Source: Paralichthys olivaceus | Taxonomy: Eukaryota > Chordata > Actinopteri > Pleuronectiformes > Paralichthyidae | Length of the DNA stretch: 64,000 nt | Reading direction: 5' to 3' | Assembly (NCBI RefSeq): GCF_024713975.1 | Contig: NC_091102.1 | Coordinates: 24,215,001 to 24,279,000 of the forward strand | Shown: in pieces, positions 11,901 through 24,458 of the stretch | Position numbering within the stretch: the first letter of the stretch is position 1 | How the letters are laid out: each line of letters opens with the position of its first letter | Notes under the pieces: generated by a model | The model's input: only the letters and a program-made list of their open reading frames with translations | Database searches by the model: none | What the model was told of the DNA's origin: nothing | Program-made: the position numbers and the translations under genes

Positions 11901-14058
11901 ACAGTTTTAATGTGAAGTGGTAGCAGCACTTTGACTTCTCGCAGTAATAGTTACAGTTATGACCGTTACACTGAAGTTTCTGTAAACATCATCATTTATC
12001 TCTGTCTGTGTTATGTCCCTCACTGTCCCAACAGGAGGCGCTGCAGTGTGTGCAAGAGTTGAAGAGCACTCAGCTGCTATTCCTTTTCGTGAGAAAAGGG
12101 CTGGAGTACACGCTGGACCGCAACGCCACCACCAGGGAGCGCATGGGCCTGCTGCTGCACCAGCTCATAAAGAGTGGCATCCTCCCACCTGAGCAGTACT
12201 GTAAAGGGTCAGTGTTGAGTTCCAAAGAGGTTTCACAAAACCAGCCAAATGCTAATTCAGTTGGAAAATCTTCTTTTCGTCATCTTATTAAAAACCTTCA
12301 ACTAGTTTTTTTTGTTTTGTTTTGTTAAATCTTCAAATACATATTGAGATGTGTGCTCTCTGTTTGTTCAGGCTTCAGGGAATCATCGAGGAAACTGAGG
12401 ACCTGGCAATAGATATCCCCAAAATCTGGCTGTACCTGTCAGAGCTGCTCACTCCCATGCTCCTTGAAGGTGGGATCCCAATGGGAGTGCTTTTCAGGTA
12501 AGTAGCCAAAATAGAGAAGGAAAGTTTTTAATTTCTCATTCATTCACTGTTAATTTGTTCCTTGGTTTTGTCTCCAGGGAGATTTCAAAGCCTCTGATCC
12601 CTCTGGGAACAGCTGGAGTCCTGCTGGTTCACATCCTCAATGGACTGTGCAAAGCAATGGTGAGAACTGTCTCCATATGTGTCTCCTTATGTCCATTGTC
12701 TAGATTCTATGTAATATAATGATCAGTGGATGTGTTTATGAATCAGTCAGTAACTATGTGTATCTTCTCATCAGAGCCGTGAGAAGGCAGGTATAATGTG
12801 GAAGGAGGCCGGCCTCCGGTGGAAAGACTTCCTGCCCGAGGATGAAGACGTCCACAAGTTTGTGACAGAAAAGGTGAGAGGTCACTCTCTAGCTTCATCA
12901 CCAACTGAAAGATGATCTGAAATTTCAACTATGCTTTTGAGATATTAACAGGTTTAGAAACTAGTACGAGTGAAAGTGGAATATTGGAGGAAACGTCAGT
13001 TCCTTTGAAACAAAAATAGAGAAGAAACTGAAGATGGGTCATGATTTAAACTCTGTGCCATCTTCTTTATGGTCAACTCAAAGTTGACAGTTAGGTTTTG
13101 TTAAATATGGTGAATTACAAGTGGGGGGAGTGGAGGTACCAGGAGGTGCAAGACATGTTAAACATTATGCCTCTGTCTATAGAATGTGGAGTTCACTCTG
13201 GGCAAGGAGACGAAGGAAAGTCAGAAGAAGAAGCTGAGCTCTGCAGAGCAGAAAAAGGAGCTGGACACACTGATTCAGGACAAGGCCGACAACCACACCA
13301 TCTCTGACTGGATTGAGGTTTGTTCCTCCAGTTCAAATTCAATCTACAATCTGTTGTTGTTCTGGCTGAATGTTTCCTCTGCATGAGAGGACTGCAGCTG
13401 TTTTCTACATGTGCGTTAATAAACATGTTTGTGTGTAGAACAACCTGGATGAGCAGCAGACCTCCTCCAACACGTTCATCAGAACTCTGACGACCTGCAT
13501 CTGCCAGTCAACAATCATCTGTAAGTCAAGTTCTTCACTTTCCTTATGAGAGAATATGGATAACAGACTAAATATGATGAGGTGATGGTCCTGTCAGTGT
13601 TTAATGAAGCTTTCCTTTCTTTTACCTCAGCTGATGAAAACTACTACATTGTGGACCACGATCTGATGAGACAGCGAGCCACACTGCTGAAGAAATACCT
13701 GCATGATGAGGAGAAGCAGCTGCAGGCTCTCTCTGCCCTGCAGGTCCTGATGGTGCAGATGGATCACCCTAGCCGTGAGTCTCATTACTCATATATATAT
13801 TTTACTTTCAGACACCATGAATCTGTTTCTGTGCACAATGATTCTAATTGTTTGAAATATCTTGTCGTCCTCCCTTCATCAGAGCTGCTGCGGATGTTCT
13901 TTGACTGTCTTTATGACTTCGACGTGATCACGATCAGGACGTACTACAAGTGGGAGTTAAACAAGAACCCCGGCGAGCAGCAAGGCAAAGACGTGGCCCT
14001 CCAGTCTGTTACTAACTTCTTCGCGTGGCTCCATGACTTGAAGGCTGCCAATCGCTGA
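8949..14058 (+). CDS. Short eIF4G-like translation factor, copy B (complete)
   Basis: Thirteen exons give 801 codons plus stop: 8949-9335, 9728-9868, 10133-10369, 10505-10609, 11248-11766, 12035-12207, 12372-12497, 12578-12659, 12775-12873, 13183-13317, 13439-13520, 13631-13774 and 13883-14058. All introns are GT..AG and all phases join without a stop. Domains: a short N-terminus (1-55), MIF4G (about 56-290, with [15 protein letters not shown] and [14 protein letters not shown]), a repeat linker (about 318-425), MA3 (about 440-565) and W2 (about 600-801). The eIF4E-binding YxxxxL motif and PABP-binding region of eIF4G1/3 are absent, giving a DAP5-like layout. Domain sequence looks closer to eIF4G1/eIF4G3 than to eIF4G2. 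I chose the start because it follows a TATA box and 5' UTR with no upstream acceptor. Function in translation is inferred from family. Confidence 0.92.
11329..11652 (+). repeat. 36-bp coding minisatellite, 9 units (copy B)
   Basis: Nine 12-residue units, one fewer than copy A. The unit before the degenerate 3' end reads RDNRQFNQQ here but RDNREFNQQ in A and C, and the next has RQKGQ against RQRGQ, so B has private substitutions in this segment. Confidence 0.95.
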
Positions 14059-14062
14059 AACT

Positions 14063-14868
14063 TAGGACTGAACGATTAATAGAAATTTGACCACGATTTC
14101 GGCCTCTCACGCTCATAATCGAAGAAAAACGATTAATGTGCCGCCGCGCTGCCTGTATGCAAATTACTGCGCTGTAAAGCAGAGTGAAGGCACCAGCTGC
14201 AGCAGTGAGTTTGTGGATCGATTGTGGAAAGAGCGATTGACAACATGGCAGAAAAGCAGCCCGAGCCTTTAGTTGAAAAGAAAAGTAGGGCAAGCTCGGT
14301 CATTTGGAGACATTTTGGCTTCAAATCGTTGGACGTAGAGCAGAAGGAGATTGTTTGCAAAGTTTGTTACGCCGTCGTGTCTGCACCCCAGGGCAACACG
14401 ACAAATATGTTTAACCATTTAAAGTTCAGCTATAAAGTGGTCTATGACAAAGTACTGACAGAGCAAAAGACCCAAAAAAGTGCAAGAGCTTCAACTTCAG
14501 CCACCGCAACACAGTCCTCCATTGAGGACACTCTTTCCAATGCCGCTCCATATCTCACCGGCTCCCGGCTGCAGCGAGAGATAACGGAGGCGGTGACGTT
14601 CATGCTAGCGAAGGACATGTGCCCCATCAGCACAGTTTGCAACCCAGGGTTCAAAACACTGGTGAAGACGATGGACAAGCGGTATGTGTTGCCATCCCGC
14701 AAACACTTCAGCAGAGTGGCACTGCCTGCTTTGTATGATAAATGTCGCGCTGAAGTTGAAAAAGATATCTCCACTGCCAATCAACAAATAATCGTGTTTA
14801 TTAATCGTGATTTCAATAGGAATCAAAATAATCGGGATTATTGTTTTTCCCATAATCGTCCAGCCCTA
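14063..14868 (+). mobile_element. Internally deleted hAT transposon (copy B)
   Basis: Same insert as at 3658, 806 bp, with CTGAAACT at 14055-14062 and 14869-14876. It lacks one GCCACC repeat present in copy A within the Ala/Thr/Ser stretch after the BED-like region. Shared insertion point and duplications show it was in the ancestral unit before the tandem array formed. The open frame starts at ATG 14245. Confidence 0.9.
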
Positions 14869-14876
14869 CTGAAACT

Positions 14877-15774
14877 GACATCAAATTCTTATTTCCATCT
14901 TTTTCATCCATTCCTTCTATTTTTCCCTGTGAACTGTCAGCAGAGGGTTCACTATCTATCTATCTATCTATCTATTTTTTTTTTATGACAAATGGGAAAT
15001 AAGAATAAAAGATGATGAACACATGCCTGAGTTAGTGTTTGCCTCTGATCCAGTTTCCTTTATTCAAGATTCAAGATTCAAAGATTTTATTGTCAAATAC
15101 ACAGAGAACACACGTTTCCCTATGAATTGAAATTCTTGTGCTGTCCTTTCTGGAATACCGACCAAATTTACATAAAAATTCAATAAGGCTATGAACATGT
15201 TAAAAATAAGGCAGAAACAAGGCGAATGAGGTGAATAAGGTGAGGATTGTGCAAAACACTTCTCTCTGTCCCTCTGCCCCCCCACATTCATTTATTTATT
15301 TTAATACATGTCAATGACTATTTCACTTTGTCCTCCCATAGTCTCTCTCTCTCTCTCTTTTTCTCTATCTCATTTCAGATATCTCTCACCCCGGAACTTC
15401 AGGACAACAACTTTTACCATTATTACTATTTTTAATTACAATATTTCAGTAATTAATTATTATATAAATTGTGCCTGTTATCACTAATAAATAATAGTCT
15501 TTACACTGTTGTTTACATTTTAACTAGTCAGATCTGATCACATCTATCACTCTCTCTTCTCTCCCCACTTTTCCATCCATCTCTCCTCTCCTTTTTCTTT
15601 GCTACCGGTCGAGGCAGATAAGCGCCCACACTGAGTCTGGTTCTAGAGGTTTCTCCCTGTTGATGAGGGAGTTTTTCCCTTCACAGTCTCAGAGTGCTGC
15701 TCATTGTTGAACTGTTGGTTTCTCTATTTAACCATGTCAGGATGTAGATGTTTTAATAGTTGGCCAGACTTAAA
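14877..15774. repeat. 3' UTR and spacer repeats of unit B
   Basis: Equivalent of 4478-5375: poly(A) signal at 15004-15009, then the same two dispersed fish repeats. Almost identical to unit A, including the extended ATTCAAGATTCAAAG block that unit C lacks. Confidence 0.6.
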
Positions 15775-15779
15775 GGTGG

Positions 15780-16241
15780 TGTTACGGTTTTGTTGTGGCT
15801 GGACCCGGAAGCAGACAAAGAGAGGAACAGTTTGTGAAATGAGTTTTTTTTTAATGAAAAGCTTGTGGCAGGCAGGCAACAGGCTGAAGGCTGGCTGAGG
15901 GTGAGCAGGAGCGAGGGCATGCGGGTTGAGCTCTGGCGATCCTGAGGCAGGGGAAAAAACAAAGTGAGTCACATGTACAAAAAACAAGCGAGGAGGTTCT
16001 TTTTCTAAGAAACACTACGAGTGAAGCTGAGAGTGTGAACCACAGGAGTGACTGTAACAACCTGGCAAGGAGTGGAGGAGAGACCTGGGTATTTGTAGCG
16101 CTGGTGATGAGGATGATTGAAGCCAGGTGTAGAACTCATGCCAGGAGTAGAGACCACACCCACGCACACCCGAGGAGGAAAAGGAGGAGGAAAAGGAGGA
16201 GGGACATGGAAAACACCACGGAAACGGCACAAGCCATGACA
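15780..16241 (-). mobile_element. Solo LTR with GGTGG target duplication (copy B unit)
   Basis: Same solo LTR as at 5381, with GGTGG at 15775-15779 and 16242-16246. It is 7 bp longer than in unit A: it carries an extra GGAGGAAAA-type unit near 16180, partly offset by a shorter A/T homopolymer near 15845. Confidence 0.75.
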
Positions 16242-16246
16242 GGTGG

Positions 16247-18243
16247 AGTGAAAAGTCATCAGTTGTGGAGAGGAAGGGATGTGAGGAATAATGATGTATG
16301 GTTTTATGTAGTATCTCCAGGAAGACATTCAATGTGTAACACTTAGTTATTTATACAAAAAGTATAACAACAAGTTGTATGACATTCAAAAAAGGGAGTG
16401 CTAGAAGGAGAACGTTGCCTGGATCCTTTCTCACCATCTCATAGCTGGCTACTGGAGGTCATGCCTGTTGGAATTAGTTTAAATCCCACTTCAGTGTGCC
16501 TGAGGAACATTTTTGCGAAACTCTCTGCATCATTTTGTGTAAAGAGTACAGAGGCATTTGTGTTTTATAGAACTACCTGCAACATATATCCACTAAGAGC
16601 TCCTCTCTGAGTAGCATTCGTTAATAGGAGGGAAATGTTAATTTTCAAAGCTCGACTCCCACATGAAAAGGGATGATTTATTCTCTTTGCCTGCTCAGCC
16701 CGACAGATACTGGGAGGGGACAGTATCTGCGAGTCTTCAAGGAAGAGAGATTCCTTTTGTGACTTTATCATAGATTTACCGAAATGTGTGATGCCATGCT
16801 CCGGAGGTAGCACATTTGTTCTGTTTGCTTTATCTGTATTTCAGATGTGGCATCTTTGTTCTATAGAGGAAGGGCAGGTGGATTGATCTGCCAAGAGGGA
16901 GAAAAGAGGGAATGCAAAGTCCCTCAGCTGTTAGAGAAACAGATCCTAGATGTGGGAAGGTTGTAGAGGAATGGGAATTTCTTTGATAGAAATGCTTGTA
17001 CGCATTTTAGGACCTGGCACACATAATACTACAATGGGTACACATTCAGACACACAGGAAGTTAGCATGCTTTGGATACAGGATTTTACATCTTGGCCGG
17101 AGTATAGTACATTTTGGAATTCCATTTAAGTAACTGAATACCACCAATACATGCTGAAAACTTTAAGAAATCAATATTTGAAATCACTTTTTACACACAA
17201 GTATGAGTCCATCCTTACAAATTGGTTTATGATCTCTAAAGGATAACGTTATTCATTCTAAACATCTGTAGACATGTAGTGGAACCTATGATTTCTTGCA
17301 TTAAACTGAAAATGAAGTTTTAGTGAAATTTCTGAGAGAGCTGCTAAAATGTAGCTTTGAGCTGCTAAAAAATGTTGATGCACACATCTGAATCATCCTC
17401 AGTTAATACTACGTGTTTAAAGCTACAGTGCTACGAACTTCAGTGTTTCCCCTCTGATTTTTTTTAGCAACGGGGACCAACCCCTCCAACTTATGAATAA
17501 ACAAATACATAAACAAATAAATTGATAAATAATAAAATAAATCGTAATGTAATTATTTTGACACTCTACATATCAATGCACCAAGGCTTGTGTGCTGAAA
17601 CACTCAGTAAGGTGGCCTTGCTGCCAGTGCAACCAGGCTCATTAATGAGAGATTTAGCTCCTCTGCTCTTTTCTAATCACTCACACGTACAATATGTATG
17701 CTCCTGGATAAACGGGGCGTCAGATCTTCTGCAACAACAAAGTTAAACACTGTTTTATGTCATAATCTGCAGGAGGAATTTTTTTGGTGTGTGTGCGTGT
17801 CTGCCTGTCTGTCGCTCTTCACACAAACAAAAGTTATTTAGTTATTAATTGATGTTGAAGTGCATGCATGCAAAATGGTGGACTATCAAATTGTATAAAT
17901 ACTTCTCATAAACTCTGGAGCGAATCAAACAAACACAAAGTAGGGTTCACTACTGTTCAGATCCTAATTACATCTAATTAGTGTTTATTGTAAATGTGTA
18001 AAGTGAGCACAGGTCAGTGGGGGAGTGAGGAGGGAGGACATGCAGCACTGTGCAAGGATACAGGATTCATAAGGTGCGTCTGCTCTGATCCTGAAGCAGC
18101 AGCTGCAAGAATTTTGAGTGGAGGGGAAACCCTTGACTTGCTATGTAAGTAGGATCTCAGAACCTAAAGTGCAGACACATGACAAAGGCAGATAATATAA
18201 ACGTGAGCTACAATGGCACTCAGTAAAGTGCATATCAGTCCCC
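16247..18243. other. Intergenic spacer between copies B and C, no gene recognised
   Basis: Matches 5841-7814 closely. It contains about 37 bases (near 17288-17324) absent from the A-B spacer and lacks about 13 bases near 18233. Nothing else is recognised. Confidence 0.6.
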
Positions 18244-18247
18244 TTAA

Positions 18248-18614
18248 AGGTTCAGTGTGTACGATTTAGGTGAAAGGGATTTTTGGCAGAAATTGAATGT
18301 GAAATAATCCTTGTGATGTTTTCACGAGTGTGTTTCAACTAAATTGTATGAATTGTTGTTTTCTTTACCAGAGAATGAGCTCTTTATATTTAAATACTTT
18401 ATATTTACATGGAGGGGGGTCCTCTCTGTGGAGGCAGCCGTGTTTTTTACTGTCGTCCAAACTGGACAAACTAAACACCTTTTGAGTTTTCATGACAACT
18501 GAAGTTCACCATAGGTTCTCTCTCATGTTTGGAAGGAGAGGGTGAGGTGAGGAGTATATAGCTGCAACATGACACTTCACCACCAGATGTCACTAAATTC
18601 TACACACTGAACCT
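18248..18614. mobile_element. TTAA-flanked MITE (B-C spacer)
   Basis: Second copy of the MITE at 7819, with the same inverted ends and TTAA at 18244-18247 and 18615-18618. It duplicated with the unit rather than by a new insertion. Confidence 0.85.
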
Positions 18615-18618
18615 TTAA

Positions 18619-19298
18619 ATGCAACCCATGTAGATTTCAATTTTAATGAATGATCACAAGCTTACAACAGCGTCTCAACTGATTCTACAAAAACACAATA
18701 TTCCATTCTTTCTTTTTTTGCAGTGTTCCCTATAAACATGAAATCAGGGCTTTATATCACTCCTATAAAAATGTTGGATTGGAAAAGCTCACTTTTCTGT
18801 GTTATGACCAGCAGAGGATGACTCCAACAGTAGTTTCTGTAGAAGTCTATGAGAAAATGATTCTCACTTGATTCATAATGTCAGTAAACATAAGGAGTTT
18901 ATGAGTTTATAAGGAGTTATCTCTAGTTTCATGTCTTCTTAAATACAATATGATGTTCATTGTATAAAATTGCGGTCCATCTACAGTCAACTGTGGCCGT
19001 GAGAGCTCAATGTGCTACAAATGTAGAAAACCATGCAAATAGAGAAAACACAATTCATCCATTTGACGACACATATGCTGCAAAAGGTCACAACACAAGC
19101 AAATACAGAAACTCTTAATTTGCAAGTGTTTTCTTGATTTGCAGTACGTTGAGCCCTCAACCGCCATACAAATACATCATAAAGCACTACATTAAAGGAA
19201 TTTTTAGGGTTTATTGCTTTATTTATAGTTTAGTATAGTTTATTGTAGTTTAACTGCCTATTGATCAAAGCATCCTGTCCTGCCTTTGATCTTGACCC
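18619..19298. other. Upstream region of eIF4G copy C
   Basis: Near-identical to 8189-8868. No coding exon seen. Confidence 0.5.
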
Positions 19299-19306
19299 TA
19301 TATATG
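19299..19306 (+). promoter_or_regulatory. TATA box of eIF4G copy C
   Basis: TATATATG, 80 bases before the ATG at 19379. One A in the copy B TATA run is G here, so the core promoters of the two complete copies are not identical. Confidence 0.55.
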
Positions 19307-19378
19307 TAGGCGGCAAGAAGCATCTGCATCATATTTTCTGAAGGACCAACATAAAATATTCAACTTGAGACAGGAACC

Positions 19379-22300
19379 ATGTCAACTAGTGTGAGATTAG
19401 ATAGTGAACCACGTCCCTCTGAGCAGATCCAGAGGAAAGTCATCCCCTGGAAAGTGACAGCAGACTTGAAGCTGCACAAGGCTGAGAACCCCTGGGAGTC
19501 TTCAGTGAGGACAGGTGTTCACAGCTGCGCAAAGCCAGAGAACGATCCAGAGCAGGTCAAGACCCAAGTGGTGTTCAAACTGTTCCGCGGCATCCTTAAC
19601 AGAGTGACCCCCGAAAAGTTAGATATCCTGGTGAATCAGGTGACTGAACTCGACATCGACACCAAGGAGAGGCTGAGCGGAGTCGTAGAGCTCACCTTCG
19701 AAAAGGCCATCTCAGAGCCAAGTTTTTCAAGGGTCTATGCCAAAATGTGCCAAAGCCTCAAGATGGTAAGTATGGCCTTTTGAATTCTTTGAAATTAAGC
19801 CTGTGAATGTTTGTGTGTTGATATTTTAGCTTAGATAGTGACAAAAAGCCTTCAAGTGTGAGGAATTGGTTCAGAGAAGGAGCACAATATGTGTCTGTGA
19901 TCTACTAATAAGGACACAATCACTTTAATAAGAATGATATGATAACCATGTCTGGTATATGTAACAGAAACGTGCTCCTGGATTGGTGTTTACCATTCAA
20001 GTCCTAGTTTACACATACCTCTACCAGGCTGATGACATGAATTTAGTGCCATAGTTCTGGGCCAATGGTCAAAGTAATGGGATCGAGGAACTGAGAAGCC
20101 ATTTGCACTACATAACCCGACCACACGTCCTCTCCTGTCCTGTTTTCTCTCTTTGCAGCTCACAGTCCACACCCCAGATGGACTGAAAGTCACTTTCAAC
20201 AAGCTTCTGCTCCTACGTTGTCAAAAGGAGTTTGAGAAAGACAAAGATGACAATGAAATCCTGAAGAAGAAACAGGAGGAGCTGGAGGCTGCTTCAGGGG
20301 TACAGTAACGTATTAAGAACTACCAGTTGGGTTTTTCATTTATGCACAAAGGAAGTCATGGTGATTGAACTTGAGTGACTGATGGAGGGGATCCAAAGAC
20401 AACCACATACTGTGAAAGCATTATGCAAAGATGCTACAGAATCTTATCTATATTTGGAACTGTCATGTTAAACATCTGGGTTTTAGAGATATAAACTTAA
20501 CTATCCCTCTGCTAAAGTTTCTTTTTCTTGATCCATAATTTTTTCAACATCTTTCCCTGACAGGACCAGGAGAAGAAGCAGCTCACTGAAGAGTTAGAGG
20601 AGATTAAATACAAGGCCAAAAGGGAGTCTGTGAGTAACCTGAAGTTCCTCGGTGAGCTGTACAAACTTAAAATGCTCACAGATGGCATCGCGTGCGACTG
20701 CATTACCAAGCTGCTCAAGGACAATGATGAGGTGTCCCTGGAGTGCCTGTGCACCCTAGTGTCTGCCATCGGCAAGCAGCTAGAACTTGGGATAAGAAAG
20801 GTACAACACTCACAGTTACATATAGAGGAAGTGTGTGGTAGAGAGGAAATTAAGTTCACATGCATATTCATTACATGTATATTAGTTCTAATGAATGTGT
20901 AGCTGGATTAAGTTTTAATTTGTGCTTGTCTTCAGACTCGTTTGGACGAGTGTTTTGATCAGATGAAGCAGATTGTAACGGTGAAGAGTACCAGCAACAG
21001 GATCTGCTTCATGTTGCAGGATGTGCTTGAACTTCGACTTGTAAGTTACAGAAGCAACACAAACCACAGATTTACACAAGGATATGCACTGGCAATCATG
21101 AGACAAATAAAGCAAAGTGCTTATGAATAGAACCAATCAGATCACAATGATTGATGCAAGTCCATCAGAGCTGAGACCTGCTTTCAAAATTGTTATGCAA
21201 AGAAAATGAAAATGTCAGAACACATTCACTGATCCACTGTGTGGACCACTATCAGCAAAATCTGACAAAGAATGTATTAGTTCAGCAGAATCAACAGAGC
21301 ATTGCACCATATTACTTGGAAATATGATTCTATGTCACATTGTGCTGATCATCCAACACTATCCTGTTTACTGAAGGATCAGTGGGTTTAATCATTTCTT
21401 ACATTATTTGTCCTATATTGTTCTCATGTATGTATTTTGTGTTCATGACTATAGGTATTATGTTGAATATGTTATCAGTCCCTTATTAATTAACATTTTA
21501 TTTACATTTCACATAACTCATTTTCTTATTTCGGCTCTTCTAAGAAAGTATATATTTTCTGACGTCTAATATTCCTTGTTTGGGTCGATCTTGTCAAAAG
21601 TGGAACTGTTAGTAAAATATTTATCATTAATTACCTGTGTCCTGCACTCTCCATCTCTCTCCCTTCCACCCATTACAGAACAAGTGGGTTCCCCGGCACA
21701 AGGACCAGGGCCCCAAGACCATTGGCGAGATCCGCAAAGAGGCTAATCTGGAGGGCCAGCGGTTCAACCAGCAGCCCCACCGACGAGACAACCGATGGTT
21801 CAACCAGCAGCCTGACCGACGGGACAATCAACGGTTCAACCAGCAGCCTGACCGACGGGACAATCAACGGTTCAACCAGCAGCCTGACCGACGGGACAAT
21901 CAACGGTTCAACCAGCAGCCTGACCGACGGGACAACAGAGAGTTCAATCAGCAGTCTGATGGACGGGACAACCGACAGTTAAACCAGCAGTCCGACCGAC
22001 AGAGAGGCCAGCAGTTCAACCAGCAGCCTGACAGACAAGTCGGTCGATGGTATCAGCACCACAGCACCTTCAACTCCACCAAGCCCAGTTTGACGGAGGA
22101 ACAGCTTGAAAAGAAGTCCAGCGCCATCATCAAGGAGTACCTGAACATCAATGACATGAAGGTACGCTGATGAGCAGTTGTTAGAAGAATGAAATGATAC
22201 CTTTAGCACCACTTTCCTTGACAGTTCCTTACCTCACTCATTTCCTGTGGCTGCTTCACAATAAAAGTCGCTGTGTAGTTTGCTGGGTGAACAGTTTTAA

Positions 22301-24454
22301 TGTGAAGCGGTAGCAGCACTTTGACTTCTCGCAGTAATAGTTACAGTTATGACCGTTACACTGAAGTTTCTGTAAACATCATCATTTATCTCTGTCTGTG
22401 TTATGTCCCTCACTGTCCCAACAGGAGGCGCTGCAGTGTGTGCAAGAGTTGAAGAGCACTCAGCTGCTATTCCTTTTTGTGAGAAAAGGGCTGGAGTACA
22501 CGCTGGACCGCAACGCCACCACCAGGGAGCGCATGGGCCTGCTGCTGCACCAGCTCATAAAGAGTGGCATCCTCCCACCTGAGCAGTACTGTAAAGGGTC
22601 AGTGTTGAGTTCCACAGAGGTTTCACAAAAACAAAACCAGCCAAATGCTAATTCAGTTGGAAAATCTTCTTTTCGTCATCTTATTAAAAAAATTCAACTA
22701 GTTTTTTTTGTTTTGTTTTGTTAAATCTTCAAATACATATTGAGATGTGTGCTCTCTGTCTGTTCAGGCTTCAGGGAATCATCGAGGAAACTGAGGACCT
22801 GGCAATAGATATCCCCAAAATCTGGCTGTACCTGTCAGAGCTGCTCACTCCCATGCTCCTTGAAGGTGGGATCCCAATGGGAGTGCTTTTCAGGTAAGTA
22901 GCCAAAATAGAGAAGGAAAGTTTTTAATTTCTCATTCATTCACTGTTAATTTGTTCCTTGGTTTTGTCTCCAGGGAGATTTCAAAGCCTCTGATCCCTCT
23001 GGGAACAGCTGGAGTCCTGCTGGTTCACATCCTCAATGGACTGTGCAAAGCAATGGTGAGAACTGTCTCCATATGTGTCTCCTTATGTCCATTGTCTAGA
23101 TTCTATGTAATATAATGATCAGTGGATGTGTTTATGAATCAGTCAGTAACTATGTGTATCTTCTCATCAGAGCCGTGAGAAGGCAGGTATAATGTGGAAG
23201 GAGGCCGGCCTCCGGTGGAAAGACTTCCTGCCCGAGGATGAAGACGTCCACAAGTTTGTGACAGAAAAGGTGAGAGGTCACTCTCTAGCTTCATCACCAA
23301 CTGAAAGATGATCTGAAATTTCAACTATGCTTTTGAGATATTAACAGGTTTAGAAACTAGTACGAGTGAAAGTGGAATATTGGAGGAAACGTCAGTTCCT
23401 TTGAAACAAAAATAGAGAAGAAACTGAAGATGGGTCATGATTTAAACTCTGTGCCATCTTCTTTATGGTCAACTCAAAGTTGACAGTTAGGTTTTGTTAA
23501 ATATGGTGAATTACAAGTGGGGGGAGTGGAGGAACCAGGAGGTGCAAGACATGTTAAACATTATGCCTCTGTCTATAGAATGTGGAGTTCACTCTGGACA
23601 AGGAGACGAAGGAGAGTCAGAAGAAGAAGCTGAGCTCTGCAGAGCAGAAAAAGGAGCTGGACACACTGATTCAGGACAAGGCCGACAACCACACCATCGC
23701 TGATTGGATTGAGGTTTGTTCCTCCAGTTCAAATTCAATCTACAATCTGTTGTTGTTCTAGCTGAATGTTTCCTCTGCATGAGAGGACTGCAGCTGTTTT
23801 CTACATGTGTGTTAATAAACATGTTTGTGTGTAGAACAACCTGGATGAGCAGCAGACCTCCTCCAACACGTTCATCAGAACTCTGACGACCTGCATCTGC
23901 CAGTCAACAATCATCTGTAAGTCAAGTTCTTCACTTTCCTTATGAGAGAATATGGATAACAGACTAAATATGATGAGGTGATGGTCCTGTCAGTGTTTAA
24001 TGAAGCTTTCCTTTCTTTTACCTCAGCTGATGAAAACTACTACATTGTGGACCACGATCTGATGAGACAGCGAGCCACACTGCTGAAGAAATACCTGCAT
24101 GATGAGGAGAAGCAGCTGCAGGCTCTCTCTGCCCTGCAGGTCCTGATGGTGCAGATGGATCACCCTAGCCGTGAGTCTCATTACTCATATATATATTTTA
24201 CTTTCAGACACCATGAATCTGTTTCTGTGCACAATGATTCTAATTGTTTGAAATATCTTGTCGTCCTCCCTCCATCAGAGCTGCTGCGGATGTTCTTTGA
24301 CTGTCTTTATGACTTCGACGTGATCACGATCAGGACGTACTACAAGTGGGAGTTAAACAAGAACCCCGGCGAGCAGCAAGGCAAAGACGTGGCCCTCCAG
24401 TCTGTTACTAACTTCTTCGCGTGGCTCCATGACTTGAAGGCTGCCAATCGCTGA
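19379..24454 (+). CDS. Short eIF4G-like translation factor, copy C (complete)
   Basis: Thirteen exons give 789 codons plus stop: 19379-19765, 20159-20299, 20564-20800, 20936-21040, 21679-22161, 22425-22597, 22768-22893, 22974-23055, 23171-23269, 23579-23713, 23835-23916, 24027-24170 and 24279-24454. Splice sites and frame are intact. Domain order matches copy B: MIF4G, repeat linker, MA3, W2. The 12-residue difference from B is exactly one linker unit. Other coding differences are few, for example MSTSV against MSTST at the start and LDKETKES against LGKETKES in exon 10. Function is inferred from the family. Its 3' neighbour is the array break at 26715, so copy C has a different downstream environment from A and B. 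Confidence 0.92.
21760..22047 (+). repeat. 36-bp coding minisatellite, 8 units (copy C)
   Basis: Eight 12-residue units, the shortest of the three linkers. Edge units match A (REFNQQ, RQRGQ), while the first unit matches B (PHRRDNR). Confidence 0.95.
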
Positions 24455-24458
24455 AACT

